From positions 7,258,122-7,322,121 of the forward strand of contig LR990044.1 in NCBI GenBank assembly GCA_905147135.1: a DNA stretch of 64,000 nucleotides, in the 5' to 3' direction. The notes beneath the pieces are model-generated. The model did not search any database, had not been told where the DNA came from, and was given only the letters and a program-made list of their open reading frames with translations. The DNA is from Blastobasis lacticolella. Lineage: Eukaryota > Arthropoda > Insecta > Lepidoptera > Blastobasidae. Each line of letters begins with the position of its first letter. Within the stretch, counting starts at the first letter, position 1. A program made the position numbers and the translations under genes. Below, one piece after another: positions 55,659-64,000 of the stretch.

Positions 55659-56304
55659 TTCACCTACTCCCTCCCAACCGCTATACCGGAGGGTGCCCAT
55701 TACCTTTGCGTTGGGCGCAAAACAAAAAAAAACTCCCGAGACTTGGCTCCATGACGGCGCGGCGGGTTGAGTGTTGAGTTGACCGGGTTGACCCTCTTCC
55801 CTCAGCTTGGTATCGCATTTGTGCCCTATATAGCTTGCTTCTAACGTACGATGGCCAGCGGTCGCATTTGCTTGCATATTGCTGTCGAATGCGACAGCAC
55901 GGAACATCACGGAGAACTGCGGTACCACCAAAAGCATCATGAGATGCGACAGATGAGGGTCAACCCTTTGTCTAGCTGGAGAGTTGTTGTGATGAGCCAC
56001 GGTCAAGTCCTACCACAGTTTTCCGATTCTAATGTACGTGTCCAATGCGGAGTTCTTGTATCTGCAGCCTAGTTTGCCCATTACAGCTCCATCCACCAAA
56101 AAAATGACGGCTTAGTTCACTGCTCAGAAAGGGCGTACAGGGCAGTGATTGGACACATAGAAAACAGTTGCAAAAAAATTACCAAAAAAGTAAATAATTC
56201 AAATACCTATATCATGTCCGGTTCGGGAGATTTCGCGAGGTTACGAAATCAGAATGTTCCGGAATTTCCTGTTAATAAACACGGTAGGTAGTAACTAGGT
56301 CATC
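55659..56304. other. Intergenic; long but unsupported open frame
   Basis: A minus-strand frame of 141 codons (55581-56006) runs out of this region into the hAT element, so it did not exist in this form before the insertion. No domain was recognised. Confidence 0.4.
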
Positions 56305-56545
56305 ATTATCTTGGCGTTAAGCCCCGGTTGTGCTCTCGCGTGGCAGGCGAGGGCCCGGGGTCCGCCTACCGATTCCTCTTTGTCCACTTCGTTCGGTCTT
56401 CGGCATCCTTGGTGGTGAGTTTATTGGTACGCATGCTACTCTTAACGACATCAAGCCATCGCCTCTTGGGCTGGCCTCTCCTTACCATGCCTGGCAGTGG
56501 TGGCATGGCCAGGCATTTTTTCCCTTCGTAAATTGCCGGTTAAAA
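56305..56545 (-). pseudogene. LINE polymerase C-terminus and 3' end (SINE1 partner)
   Basis: The minus-strand frame is uninterrupted to its stop, including LPGMVRRGQPKRRWLDVV, then SMRTNKLTTKDAEDRTKWTK. This is the basic C-terminal segment of an RTE-like non-LTR polymerase. The 3' end that follows (GCGGACCCCGGGCCCTCG, GCGAGAGCACAACCGGGGCT, TAACGCCAAGAT) is the same as the SINE1 tail. The copy is strongly 5'-truncated, so it is not active itself. Confidence 0.75.
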
Positions 56546-56859
56546 GCCGCTTCATGAAGATTTTCTGCGATATCACAGACGTCAAAGCTACCGCGAATGT
56601 GGGCGGTTCGGACGCGATCAAGGTTATAATATAACTACCTCACCTACCTCAGCTTATAACAGTGCTACACATTAGTAGAGGATTTTGCGTTACACTTTGT
56701 AGGCAACTTCGAGAACGCAGTTTCGAAAATGATCAAACATAAAATGTTTCTCTCATTTTCTTCTGTCTACGTATGTTAGCCTCTCAGATGTAGTCGCATT
56801 TACGACACCCGTAAGTAGAAGTAGTCTAGGTGCAAGCCAGTTTTTATATACAATTTAGC
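56546..56859. other. Intergenic, nothing recognised
   Basis: Some words near 56785-56850 (TAGTCGCATTTACGACACCC) resemble repeat E. Confidence 0.3.
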
Positions 56860-57015
56860 AGACATTTGACCGCCATCTCACCTTGTGGTAAGTGACGATG
56901 CGACCGAAGATGGAGCCGCCGGTCTAGAAACAGCCTATTCACTCTAGCCTTGAAGGTGTTCACATTATAATGATCAGGGAACACACTCGCAGGCATCGCG
57001 TTCCATTTCTAAGCC
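56860..57015 (-). repeat. Repeat F, uninterrupted copy (reverse)
   Basis: CAGACATTTGACCGCCATCT, GTGGTAAGTGACGATGCGAC, CTATTCACTCTAGCCTTGAA and GATCAGGGAACACACTCGCA. It serves as the empty-site reference for the 15.4 kb copy. Confidence 0.65.
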
Positions 57016-57109
57016 ATACGCATTATAAAGGTTGAACCGTAGTGCGAATAGCTAGAAGATCCACGACGGCTAGCTAGGTGCTAACTAGCTATACCCCTAA
57101 CTATAGGTG

Positions 57110-57440
57110 TTTGCCAAAGCTCCGCAACAAGACTTAAGCACATGAACTGCACACACACCACAGGGAGCACCAGCAGGGAATTCATCCTCATACCTTGGAG
57201 CCAAATTGGGCGCGAACTGTGCGGTTCCAAAGGCTCTGTCTCCCACGCACACTAAGGTTGTGGAATGAACTACGTGGAAAGTTGTAGATTACAACATGGA
57301 GTTCTTCAAGAAAGAGGTGAAAATGTTTTTACAGGGTCAGCAACGCGTGGGTAATGCCCCTGGTATTGCAAACGTCCATAGGCTGCAGTGACTGCTTACC
57401 ATCAGGCCGGCCGTAAGCTTGCTGGCCACTTTAATGGTAT
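57110..57440 (+). pseudogene. LINE-D polymerase C-terminus and 3' UTR
   Basis: REFILIPWSQIGRELCGSKG, then LRLWNELRG-like residues in another frame, TGGAGTTCTTCAAGAAAGAG and GCAAACGTCCATAGGCTGCA. It parallels 34800-35212 and is frameshifted. Confidence 0.65.
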
Positions 57441-57906
57441 ATCAAAAACGAGATATGTATGGGCTAGCGCTTCCATTTAGATAGATGATACTATCAGTAA
57501 TCCGGACACCTCACGAGATCGACAATCTACCAGACACTACATAGCAATAGATTAGTACCCTAAACCCTATTCAACGAAGCAAAAAACAAAATATAAACAA
57601 AATTATGGAAAAAAAAAAACTTCCTATAAACGTGACACGGTTGTTTTCAATTCTAATTCTTATTTTATACTTTTTGAAAAAATTAATCATAATTATATTA
57701 TTTACAAAGGGCAAGAAGTAATCCTTATTGGATAATTTAATGACAATTTAATGTGCATGCGTGTCTATAAAATAATTTAAATATACAAGCTATTTTTACA
57801 CCTCACAAACCCTTTTATTATTTGTTAAAAGTTTTTTTTTGTTTCGGGGGTTAGGGTAGGGTGCTTCGGGGTATGGAAGCGAGTTTGATTCCTTAATTAT
57901 CTGCTA
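57441..57906. other. AT-rich intergenic
   Basis: Nothing recognised. Confidence 0.35.
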
Positions 57907-58158
57907 AATGACTTTGTCTCACTTATGTACTGTGCCTACATAAGTTGTACACTAACCGATGCTCGCACTACAGTGAGAGAAATATCGTGAGGAAACCTGC
58001 ACATTCAGGAGACTTATATGTGTAACCGATCCAATCTGGTCAAGTTTCCTCTGTTAAGATTGTCACGGAAGTCAGTTGGCATCATGGCAGTCAGTCCACT
58101 GTAATTAACTGACTCAATCCTGGATCGTGGTCAAAGCCGAGAGGATATTGACGCCAAT
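57907..58158 (+). mobile_element. SINE1 body, head missing
   Basis: TGTACACTAACCGATGCTCG, CTGCACATTCAGGAGACTTA and CAGTCCACTGTAATTAACTG. Directly followed by a second body copy. Confidence 0.65.
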
Positions 58159-58164
58159 GAATGA

Positions 58165-58322
58165 ATGTGTAACCATGATCCAATCTTGTTAGGTTAACAG
58201 TTTCACGGAGGTCTGACGGCAGTCGCTCCACTGTAATTACCTAACTGATATGCGAAATCCTGAATTATGGTCAAGCGGAACCCGGGCGCGCGCGCGAAAC
58301 CACAAACGGGACATTTACGCGG
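58165..58322 (+). mobile_element. SINE1 second half, tandem to the previous copy
   Basis: GTGTAACCATGATCCAATCT, GGCAGTCGCTCCACTGTAAT, CCCGGGCGCGCGCGCGAAAC and CACAAACGGGACATTTACGC. Confidence 0.65.
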
Positions 58323-58648
58323 GGATGGCCAATGTTGGAGGAGGCTCAAAATCATAATCTCCATGCTTGGCAGGCGGGATGAAGTTCACACAGTATTTAA
58401 AACAGGTGCAACAGAAATCGCTACTACGAGATTGCTACATACCCATAAATGAAGGGGCTGGGTTGGTACTATAATGTACCTACTCCGACGGATATCATAC
58501 GTCTGTACTGGATAATATTTAATTGTTTTCCGGCTTAGAACAATTACGAAAGCCTAGGCGATGTTATCCCTCGTTCTTCAGCTCTGAACCCGATAAGAGT
58601 CAACTTAGAGGTCGTGGTGACCTGTAACTTGTCCTAACGCCGCGATTA
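58323..58648. other. Intergenic; repeat E scrap at 58335-58385
   Basis: AATCTCCATGCTTGGCAGGC. The rest, up to the candidate promoter, is unrecognised. Confidence 0.35.
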
Positions 58649-58750
58649 TCAGTCCAGCGCCGGTCGCCGTGCGTAGCGCACGAGTTTCCATTCCATTTTC
58701 GAATACATTTCGAACAGTCGTCGTCGGACTTTCAAAAATTCAAATCTTCG
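58649..58750 (+). promoter_or_regulatory. Candidate promoter and non-coding first exon
   Basis: An arthropod initiator motif TCAGT at 58649-58653 begins a GC-rich stretch (CAGCGCCGGTCGCCGTGCGT). About 100 nt later there is a strong donor, CAAATCTTCG followed by GTGAGTGT at 58751. No long frame lies inside. It has the same layout as the 40.8 kb minus-strand candidate. Confidence 0.4.
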
Positions 58751-59411
58751 GTGAGTGTTTATTCTTTTTAGGATAGAGTGAGCTGGTCGTTTCTGTGTTG
58801 CCAGGAGTAATTAAAAATGTGTAGCAAATATTTTACAAATTATGTAATTTCGTTTAATATTCCATACCGCGAAGTTATCTGTTTAACCTTACACTGACGT
58901 CAAAGTACACCACCATAATTATATTTTGCGCTATCATAACTTACTATTGTCATGGAATACGCTTGTAAATATGACATGAAAGACTTAAAGACAAATAACG
59001 GAATTTTATACTGACGAAGATATTCATATCAAACGTAAACATTTAATAGTAAAAGGTAGAGACAGCTCGTAAATAAACCGCTATGTGTAATCAGCAGCAA
59101 ATGTTTCAGATATTAGCGTACAAAGGTTGTGATGACGGAACTCGCTTAAGTAGGTATTTATTTCGTATCAATGAAAACAAGTAGATAACATCTGAGTTTT
59201 AAACACGTACGATGGTAAGGGGCTCGAAGGACCACTGTTTGGTCTATTATAACTTGTCTCTTAAGAAGAGACTTGTCAAATGGCAGTGGAGGGGATTTCG
59301 CGCAGGTAATCGTATGCAGCGCAAGTCGAACCACTTGACCCGCCAAGTCTCTTCTTATTTGACACTAGCTATAACCCCCAGAGTAAAAAAAGTTTTATAT
59401 AATTCATTATC
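58751..59411. other. Intergenic or intronic, nothing recognised
   Basis: Would be first intron if the preceding exon is real. Confidence 0.3.
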
Positions 59412-59665
59412 CGACCTGAGTGGTTCAGTGATCAACATGCCAGTCAGCCACGCAAGAGGTCCCGGGTTCGATTCCCGGCCGGGCAGAAATATAAATGATG
59501 AATTTTAATTTCTGTTACGGGTCTGGGTGTTCTATGTATAATAAGTATGTATTTAAAAAAAGTATATATGTAGTATACCAGTTAGCTAGGTCCCATAGCA
59601 CCAGCTTTGCTTAGTTTGGGGCTAGATGGCGCTGTGAATTTGTCCACGATTATTTATTTATTATA
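59412..59665 (+). mobile_element. SINE2, full length
   Basis: The head CGACCTGAGTGGTTCAGTG has an A-box-like block. GGTTCGATTCCCGGCCGGGC is the B box. The body has ATGATGAATTTTAATTTCTG and the tail CCAGCTTTGCTTAGTTTGGG, then GCTAGATGGCGCTGTG with a TATTTATTTATT end. Confidence 0.85.
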
Positions 59666-59689
59666 TAAATTATTATAAATTTGACGTGT

Positions 59690-59800
59690 GTCTGTATACC
59701 TGTGGAGGAGTGTCTCCCAAACGAATGAATTGGATACGGTTTACTCTGTTTAAAAGCCGGTTTACTTGAGATGGTTCTCAGCTTTGTTTCATTACAATCG
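59690..59800 (+). repeat. Repeat H fragment
   Basis: ACGTGTGTCTGTATACCTGT, TTACTTGAGATGGTTCTCAG and TTTGTTTCATTACAATCGGT. Confidence 0.5.
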
Positions 59801-59805
59801 GTTGC

Positions 59806-59841
59806 GTTTACATATACGCAAATATCTGCGTATATGTAAAC
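59806..59841. repeat. Perfect 15-bp hairpin
   Basis: GTTTACATATACGCA, loop AATATC, TGCGTATATGTAAAC. It interrupts repeat H. Confidence 0.7.
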
Positions 59842-60496
59842 TTGGTCGAGGGTTATCCGACTTTGTCTGTCGGTCTGTTATTCTTGTTTCTCAACGTAAT
59901 GTCTTGCAATGCAAATGAACCTTCTTAATATTTAAGGATTATATTTTTTGTTTAGTTTCTTTAGGCATACCTATTCAAACTTACCTAGATGTTTGAATGT
60001 AATGGAACAGAAGACAATCCGACAAAGTCGTGGCTGTTCCAAAGTCCAATCGTTTTTGCAGTATTAATATTCTGTTCTGTTGTCAGAGACCTTGTCTCCC
60101 TTCCTCCCTTCTGTGGATTTCCAAAAATCCTTTCTCTTGACCCTTCCAACGGTAATGCGTTATATTCTGGAAATTAGACTGGTCCGTCGTCTTTATCCAT
60201 TGATTCTTATGGGGAGAATCCTTGCTAAAGTTAGGACAAATTCCATTAAGAACTAATCGAAGTATAAGGCGAGTTCTTGATGAATAGCTAATAAATCTAT
60301 CCAATCCATGTGAACTGTACTACGAACATTCATTCGTATGACCTACAGTCCGTGCAGGTAACTACTTCATGGTAATGTGGTTCCATTAATATAATGGTAA
60401 TGGTATTCTTGACATAATCAATATAGGTAGGTCGGTTGGTCTATTGAAACAACGCACGCGTTTCAATTAGTTTTAATATAGTTCCTTTATCTTAGG
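59842..60496. other. Intergenic, nothing recognised
   Basis: GGTTATCCGACTTTGTCTGT near 59852 recurs at about 16540. No exon was seen. Confidence 0.35.
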
Positions 60497-61258
60497 CTTG
60501 GACTTCATGCATCCGGGACGGAACGGAACGGAATGGAAAGAAACCGTGCAGTTGACTACACGCGCTCCGGCTTGAATCCGGAGAGAAATTTACTAAAGCC
60601 GCTATCACTCGCACTGAACCGTCGAAAATTATAAGTTTAACTTCACTTGAAGTTTCGTGTTTAGGTGTGTCCGTTAATAAAATAAGTCCGCTCAATATTT
60701 TATTTCTCCCAGTGGAGGAGTTTGTTACTTATCTCACATTATTACTTATTCACACATTGTCATTCCATAAAACCTAGGTAAGTAAGTAAAGTAAAAACTC
60801 TTTATTGCACACACAAACGTCAAATGTACATAACAAAAAAAACAACCATTAACTCAACCAGCTAACTACTGCTATTTACTTAATTAATTAATCAACTATA
60901 TAACTTTTTATAGGTCACCATAAGTGGTAATAAAAACGCACGTGACCTAGGTATAGCAAAAAAGGTTCAACCACTTTAACATCAGACATCGAACTGGCGC
61001 GTCTAAATCCGGAACGAAACATTTTCGTAGTCTCATGTGGTCGGAAACATACAACTTATACATCATAAAAACCGGACGTGTGACACGGAGAAAAGCGGAG
61101 CACGATCTGGTTGCTTCCGGAGGGAAATTCGTTCCATTCCGCCCCGGATCGCATGTAGTCACTGCATCAGTAAAAATTCATATATTTGCTTGAGCCACGG
61201 ATTGAATGCAGATCCGTTTTTTTCCGTTCCGTCCCGTTCCGAATGCTTGTAGTCCGAG
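60497..61258. mobile_element. 762-bp element with GGAAC-rich inverted ends
   Basis: The left end CTTGGACTTCATGCATCCGG, then a GACGGAACGGAACGG run, is inverted at the right end (CTCGGACTACAAGCATTCGG on the opposite strand); about 29 of 35 bases match. A further related end lies at about 61125-61170, so one copy may be nested in another. An A-rich LINE-like tip lies at 60785-60855. Non-coding. Confidence 0.6.
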
Positions 61259-61319
61259 AATAACACTACAAACAAACCCTGCAGGTTTCAGTCTAATGGT
61301 TCATAAAGCGGCAACTATC

Positions 61320-61660
61320 AGAGTGGCAGACTTCCAGGCAGGCCATATGCCTGTAATTGTGCTCTTTAATTTACCTTATCCTTTATTGAAAACAACACTG
61401 TTGCGCCCGCTCTTGGCGGGATAAATAGATAAGGCGGTATCTGTATACAAGACCTTGCTCCATTGGCCGCTAGTCTAAGTTTTATCAGGTCAAGACTCTG
61501 CCAAGTCTGAGCAGTCCGCCTGGGTGAATACCACTCTTTTTCTGACGTCAAGCAGCATCAGCTTGCATTGTGTTCTGGTTTGAAGGATAAGGTAGCTACT
61601 AGCGCAATTATTACTGTCATGAGGCATTTTATCTTCTTAGTCCTCCTAACTCGAGGGTCG
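61320..61660 (+). repeat. Repeat C, with internal insert
   Basis: TTTACCTTATCCTTTATTGA and GCGGGATAAATAGATAAGGC lie at the left (reverse-type blocks). CCGCCTGGGTGAATACCACT, TTGTGTTCTGGTTTGAAGGA and GGCATTTTATCTTCTTAGTC lie at the right (+). Two copies in opposite directions appear joined. Confidence 0.55.
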
Positions 61661-62052
61661 TCATTTTCCGGGTTAGTCATCTTCTCAGTAGGACAGTCCA
61701 GTCTCATGATTCATTATGAGCCTGGTGATGAATTCAAGCCAGCTCACGTTGAGTTCGTCCTTGATCGCTTGACAAGATTACCAGTGTATCTATTTGTATT
61801 TGTGTGGAGCCGCGCCGGCGGTCGCGCACTGAAACCTTCGTTCGTTAGAAACGCACAGCAAGTTAAACTGAAATGAATGAACGGTAGGTACTTCATTGAT
61901 ACTTCCGTTCCGACCTAATAGAAATATATTCTATAGTCAAATCCTGAGAATGATTTTTACGAAAATTGTTTTATTTTCCTATAATCCGGTCCTTTGCAAT
62001 ATTTGCATTATTTCATACCTACCTACCTCCTATACCTCTACGGTACATCCAT
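61661..62052. other. Intergenic; open frame without support
   Basis: The plus-strand frame at 61568-61876 starts inside repeat C and shows no domain. Confidence 0.35.
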
Positions 62053-62318
62053 TTCATCATCATCACAGCCCATAAACAGTCCACTGCAGGACTAAGGGCC
62101 TCTCCCACGAAAAGGGAGGTTATAGCCGTAATCTCCACGCTTGGCAGGCGGGTTGGAGATCGCAGTATTATAAATATAACAATGGAAAACGCTGCTGCCC
62201 ATTTTCCAGCCTACGAAGACTTAGATTTATTCCTCTAAACATTAGTCGCCTTGTACGACACCCACGAGTGTAAGGGGTTGGTGCTATTCTACTCTGCCGG
62301 ACACCACACGGCCGTACA
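62053..62318 (+). repeat. Dispersed repeat E, full block order
   Basis: TTTCATCATCATCACAGCCC, ATAAACAGTCCACTGCAGGA, TCTCCACGCTTGGCAGGCGG, TGGAAAACGCTGCTGCCCAT and TCTGCCGGACACCACACGGC. Confidence 0.7.
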
Positions 62319-62889
62319 TCCATTTACCTGTGTTTATTCCCACTCCAAATATTCAATTTTCATAAATTAACAAAACGCAAAAGTGTTCGATTTTCGAAAA
62401 CGCAAAGCCGGTTTAAGCCGACACCGCTACACAGCATATCAACAAACAGGTAGTGGGTTCACTGACCGACATTGGCACTCGGCTCTTACCAAACACTGCG
62501 CCTCGCATCGCACAATGTCGCCATTATGACACTGGGCATAATCGACCGCAACTTGCATAAGATAACAATGTGTAGGGCACTAGTTGTATAAGATAACATT
62601 GTTATAAGTACTCCTACGTGGGTTGGCTGGCCTAAGGCGGTACTGCAGTAGTGCAGTGGCAAGGGAAATTATTGTTAGAATCCGAAGATTTTTACGTTAG
62701 CCTTCCTCGTCATATTGAGTGGCTTCGTCCAAGGTACCTACCTAAATTTAGATGTTTTTAGGACACAAATTAACACATTTTTTATAACGTCACGCCTTTT
62801 ACTGTAGGAAAAAAAGTTACACAACAATAAATGAACGTTTAGTTAAAATTAGTAATCTGTAAGGATGTACCGAGCTAGAATTTACTGAC
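62319..62889. other. Intergenic, nothing recognised
   Basis: No match found. Confidence 0.35.
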
Positions 62890-63480
62890 GATGTACTCGT
62901 ACGTCTTACAATGGAGTAAATCTCTCACCATTTTGACAGTACTGAATTTTAGCAGCGCTTTTAACTCTGTTGGCTTTGATGTCCTTCTGTTCTTCGCGCC
63001 CTCAACGTGTCCTCTTGCTATAGAGTAGTTTGAGTTTTTGCCCACATAAATACCGATCTGGAACATATTGTTTTCCTGGGCTAAGCCTTTGGGCTTCTAG
63101 TGATTCGCAAGAAACCACAGGCATGGCTGGTGCTCTTCTTGCCATTTAAAACCAAGAGGTGCAAGGGTGTTGCACAAACGCTCCTTCTTCCAATTTTGGA
63201 CGACTACATTTACTTTTTGGATGCCACTGAAGAACTTTTAAACAAACGTGAGCGTCTCCGAATTATCTTCGGTCTACGCAAATATGACCACATCTCCCGT
63301 TACCGGTCGCAGCTCAAATGGCTATTGGCCCTACACACTACCACAGGAATGCTCACATCCGTTTCCCTATGTATTATCCTGTACAATAATCCTTTTTAGC
63401 GACATGTTACATATTTTGCCTCTCACCAGGAAAAATAGAAGGAAAGAATTTGTATAGTTAAGTACGTAAAGTACTACTGA
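62890..63480 (+). pseudogene. LINE reverse-transcriptase palm/thumb fragment
   Basis: Around 62939 the frame reads VLNFSSAFNSVGFDVLL, matching palm motif A of non-LTR reverse transcriptases. The catalytic Asp (usual DFS.AF) is replaced by Asn. A second piece at 63170-63320 reads VAQTLLLPILDDY, then ATEELLNKRERLR, FGLRKYDHISRYRSQLKWL, the thumb-region signature of the same type of polymerase. The segment that should carry the catalytic double Asp is missing between the two. Stops and frame changes occur. A dead copy; the minus-strand open frame here is incidental. Confidence 0.7.
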
Positions 63481-64000
63481 ATACTTCAGAGGTGTAAATC
63501 AATTAAAACTTGCATACCATCAATCTGCAAAATGGGCATAGGTACGTTACGTTGCAAGCCGAGCGTGCGAATTTGATGAACAATGTTCAATTAAATCCAC
63601 CCAGACAATCAAAGGAAACCATAATGAAAAACACTCATTAATGCCTTTACAATGTTTACATTCATTTACATTGAGGTAACGTGTATAATGCGGTTGGACA
63701 GTTCAACCGCCAATTAACCTGTTTTAGTTCGAATAGAAAGGCCCAAATCTAAGAGCCTTGAAAAATAAAAAATAAAGAAATAAAAAAAAGTTGGCTACGC
63801 GCTACGTGTTATTAATAAGTATCTACATTTAATTAGAGTCGTCTTTTACGGCACTCTTAATTGGAGGGAAATCTTGATTATTCTTGATTCGTATTCCAGG
63901 AAGGTTAGTATATCGCCGGACACCACACGGCGTTGTGACAACCTTTTTGTACAAATTTTATTTGTACTTTCCTCTTTTTGGCAACTATGGCCTAAATCAA
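63481..64000. other. Intergenic; repeat E pieces at 63838-63935
   Basis: GTCGTCTTTTACGGCACTC and ATATCGCCGGACACCACACG are out-of-context repeat E blocks. The rest is unrecognised. Confidence 0.4.

Noticed and set aside
55581..56006. 141-codon minus-strand open frame
   Set aside because: Its 3' part lies inside the hAT element, no domain is visible, and the frame in this form was created by the insertion.
59412..59490. Possible tRNA gene
   Set aside because: It is the head of SINE2, followed by the SINE2 body and tail.
61568..61876. 102-codon plus-strand open frame
   Set aside because: It begins in repeat C and continues into unrecognised sequence; no domain or splice evidence.
62875..63066. 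Minus-strand open frame of 63 codons
   Set aside because: The plus strand of the same bases encodes a recognisable LINE reverse-transcriptase motif, so this is its shadow.
1..64000. CRISPR arrays, operons or phage-like modules
   Set aside because: No regularly spaced repeats with unique spacers, and the gene structure and repeats are those of an insect nuclear genome.

Overview
The window looks like nuclear DNA of a moth or butterfly (Lepidoptera). It is AT-rich, intron-bearing and gene-poor, and it is packed with short dispersed repeats of lepidopteran type: two families of tRNA-derived SINEs, 3' ends of several non-LTR (LINE) families, foldback MITEs, hAT-type elements and Helitron-like ends. 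Every assignment was made by reading the sequence; no database was searched.

Only one protein-coding gene can be reconstructed with confidence. It lies on the minus strand at 48194-51714 and has five exons with GT-AG junctions and matching phases. It encodes a 593-residue zinc-finger protein with an N-terminal ZAD-type cysteine module and 13 C2H2 fingers, presumably a DNA-binding nuclear regulator. Its introns hold a LINE 3' end, a small foldback element and a copy of another dispersed repeat. No coding exon of another cellular gene was recognised. Up to five places resemble non-coding 5' exons or promoters: + strand near 15.3, 53.9 and 58.7 kb, and - strand near 40.8 and 24.6 kb. These would belong to genes whose coding parts lie outside the window or were missed.

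Layout: 0-8 kb holds two MITEs, LINE debris and SINE1 copies; 8-11.5 kb is nearly featureless; 11.5-21 kb is dense in repeats, including a three-level nest (a repeat in a SINE in a hAT element); 21-24.9 kb is nearly empty; 25-45.8 kb is a mosaic of SINE1, SINE2, LINE 3' ends and foldbacks; 45.8-48 kb is sparse; 48.2-51.7 kb is the zinc-finger gene; 52-64 kb is again repeat mosaic with a cleanly bounded hAT-type element at 55.1 kb and LINE reverse-transcriptase debris at 62.9-63.5 kb.

The elements form a small ecosystem. SINE1 carries a tRNA-like head and a tail that matches the 3' end of one LINE family also present here (56.3 and 30.8 kb), which suggests that LINE supplied its retrotransposition machinery. 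No intact autonomous transposon was found. No CRISPR array, operon or other prokaryotic system was seen, and nothing that amounts to a clearly undescribed system. The best leads are the element boundaries, long foldbacks and candidate first exons listed in the findings.
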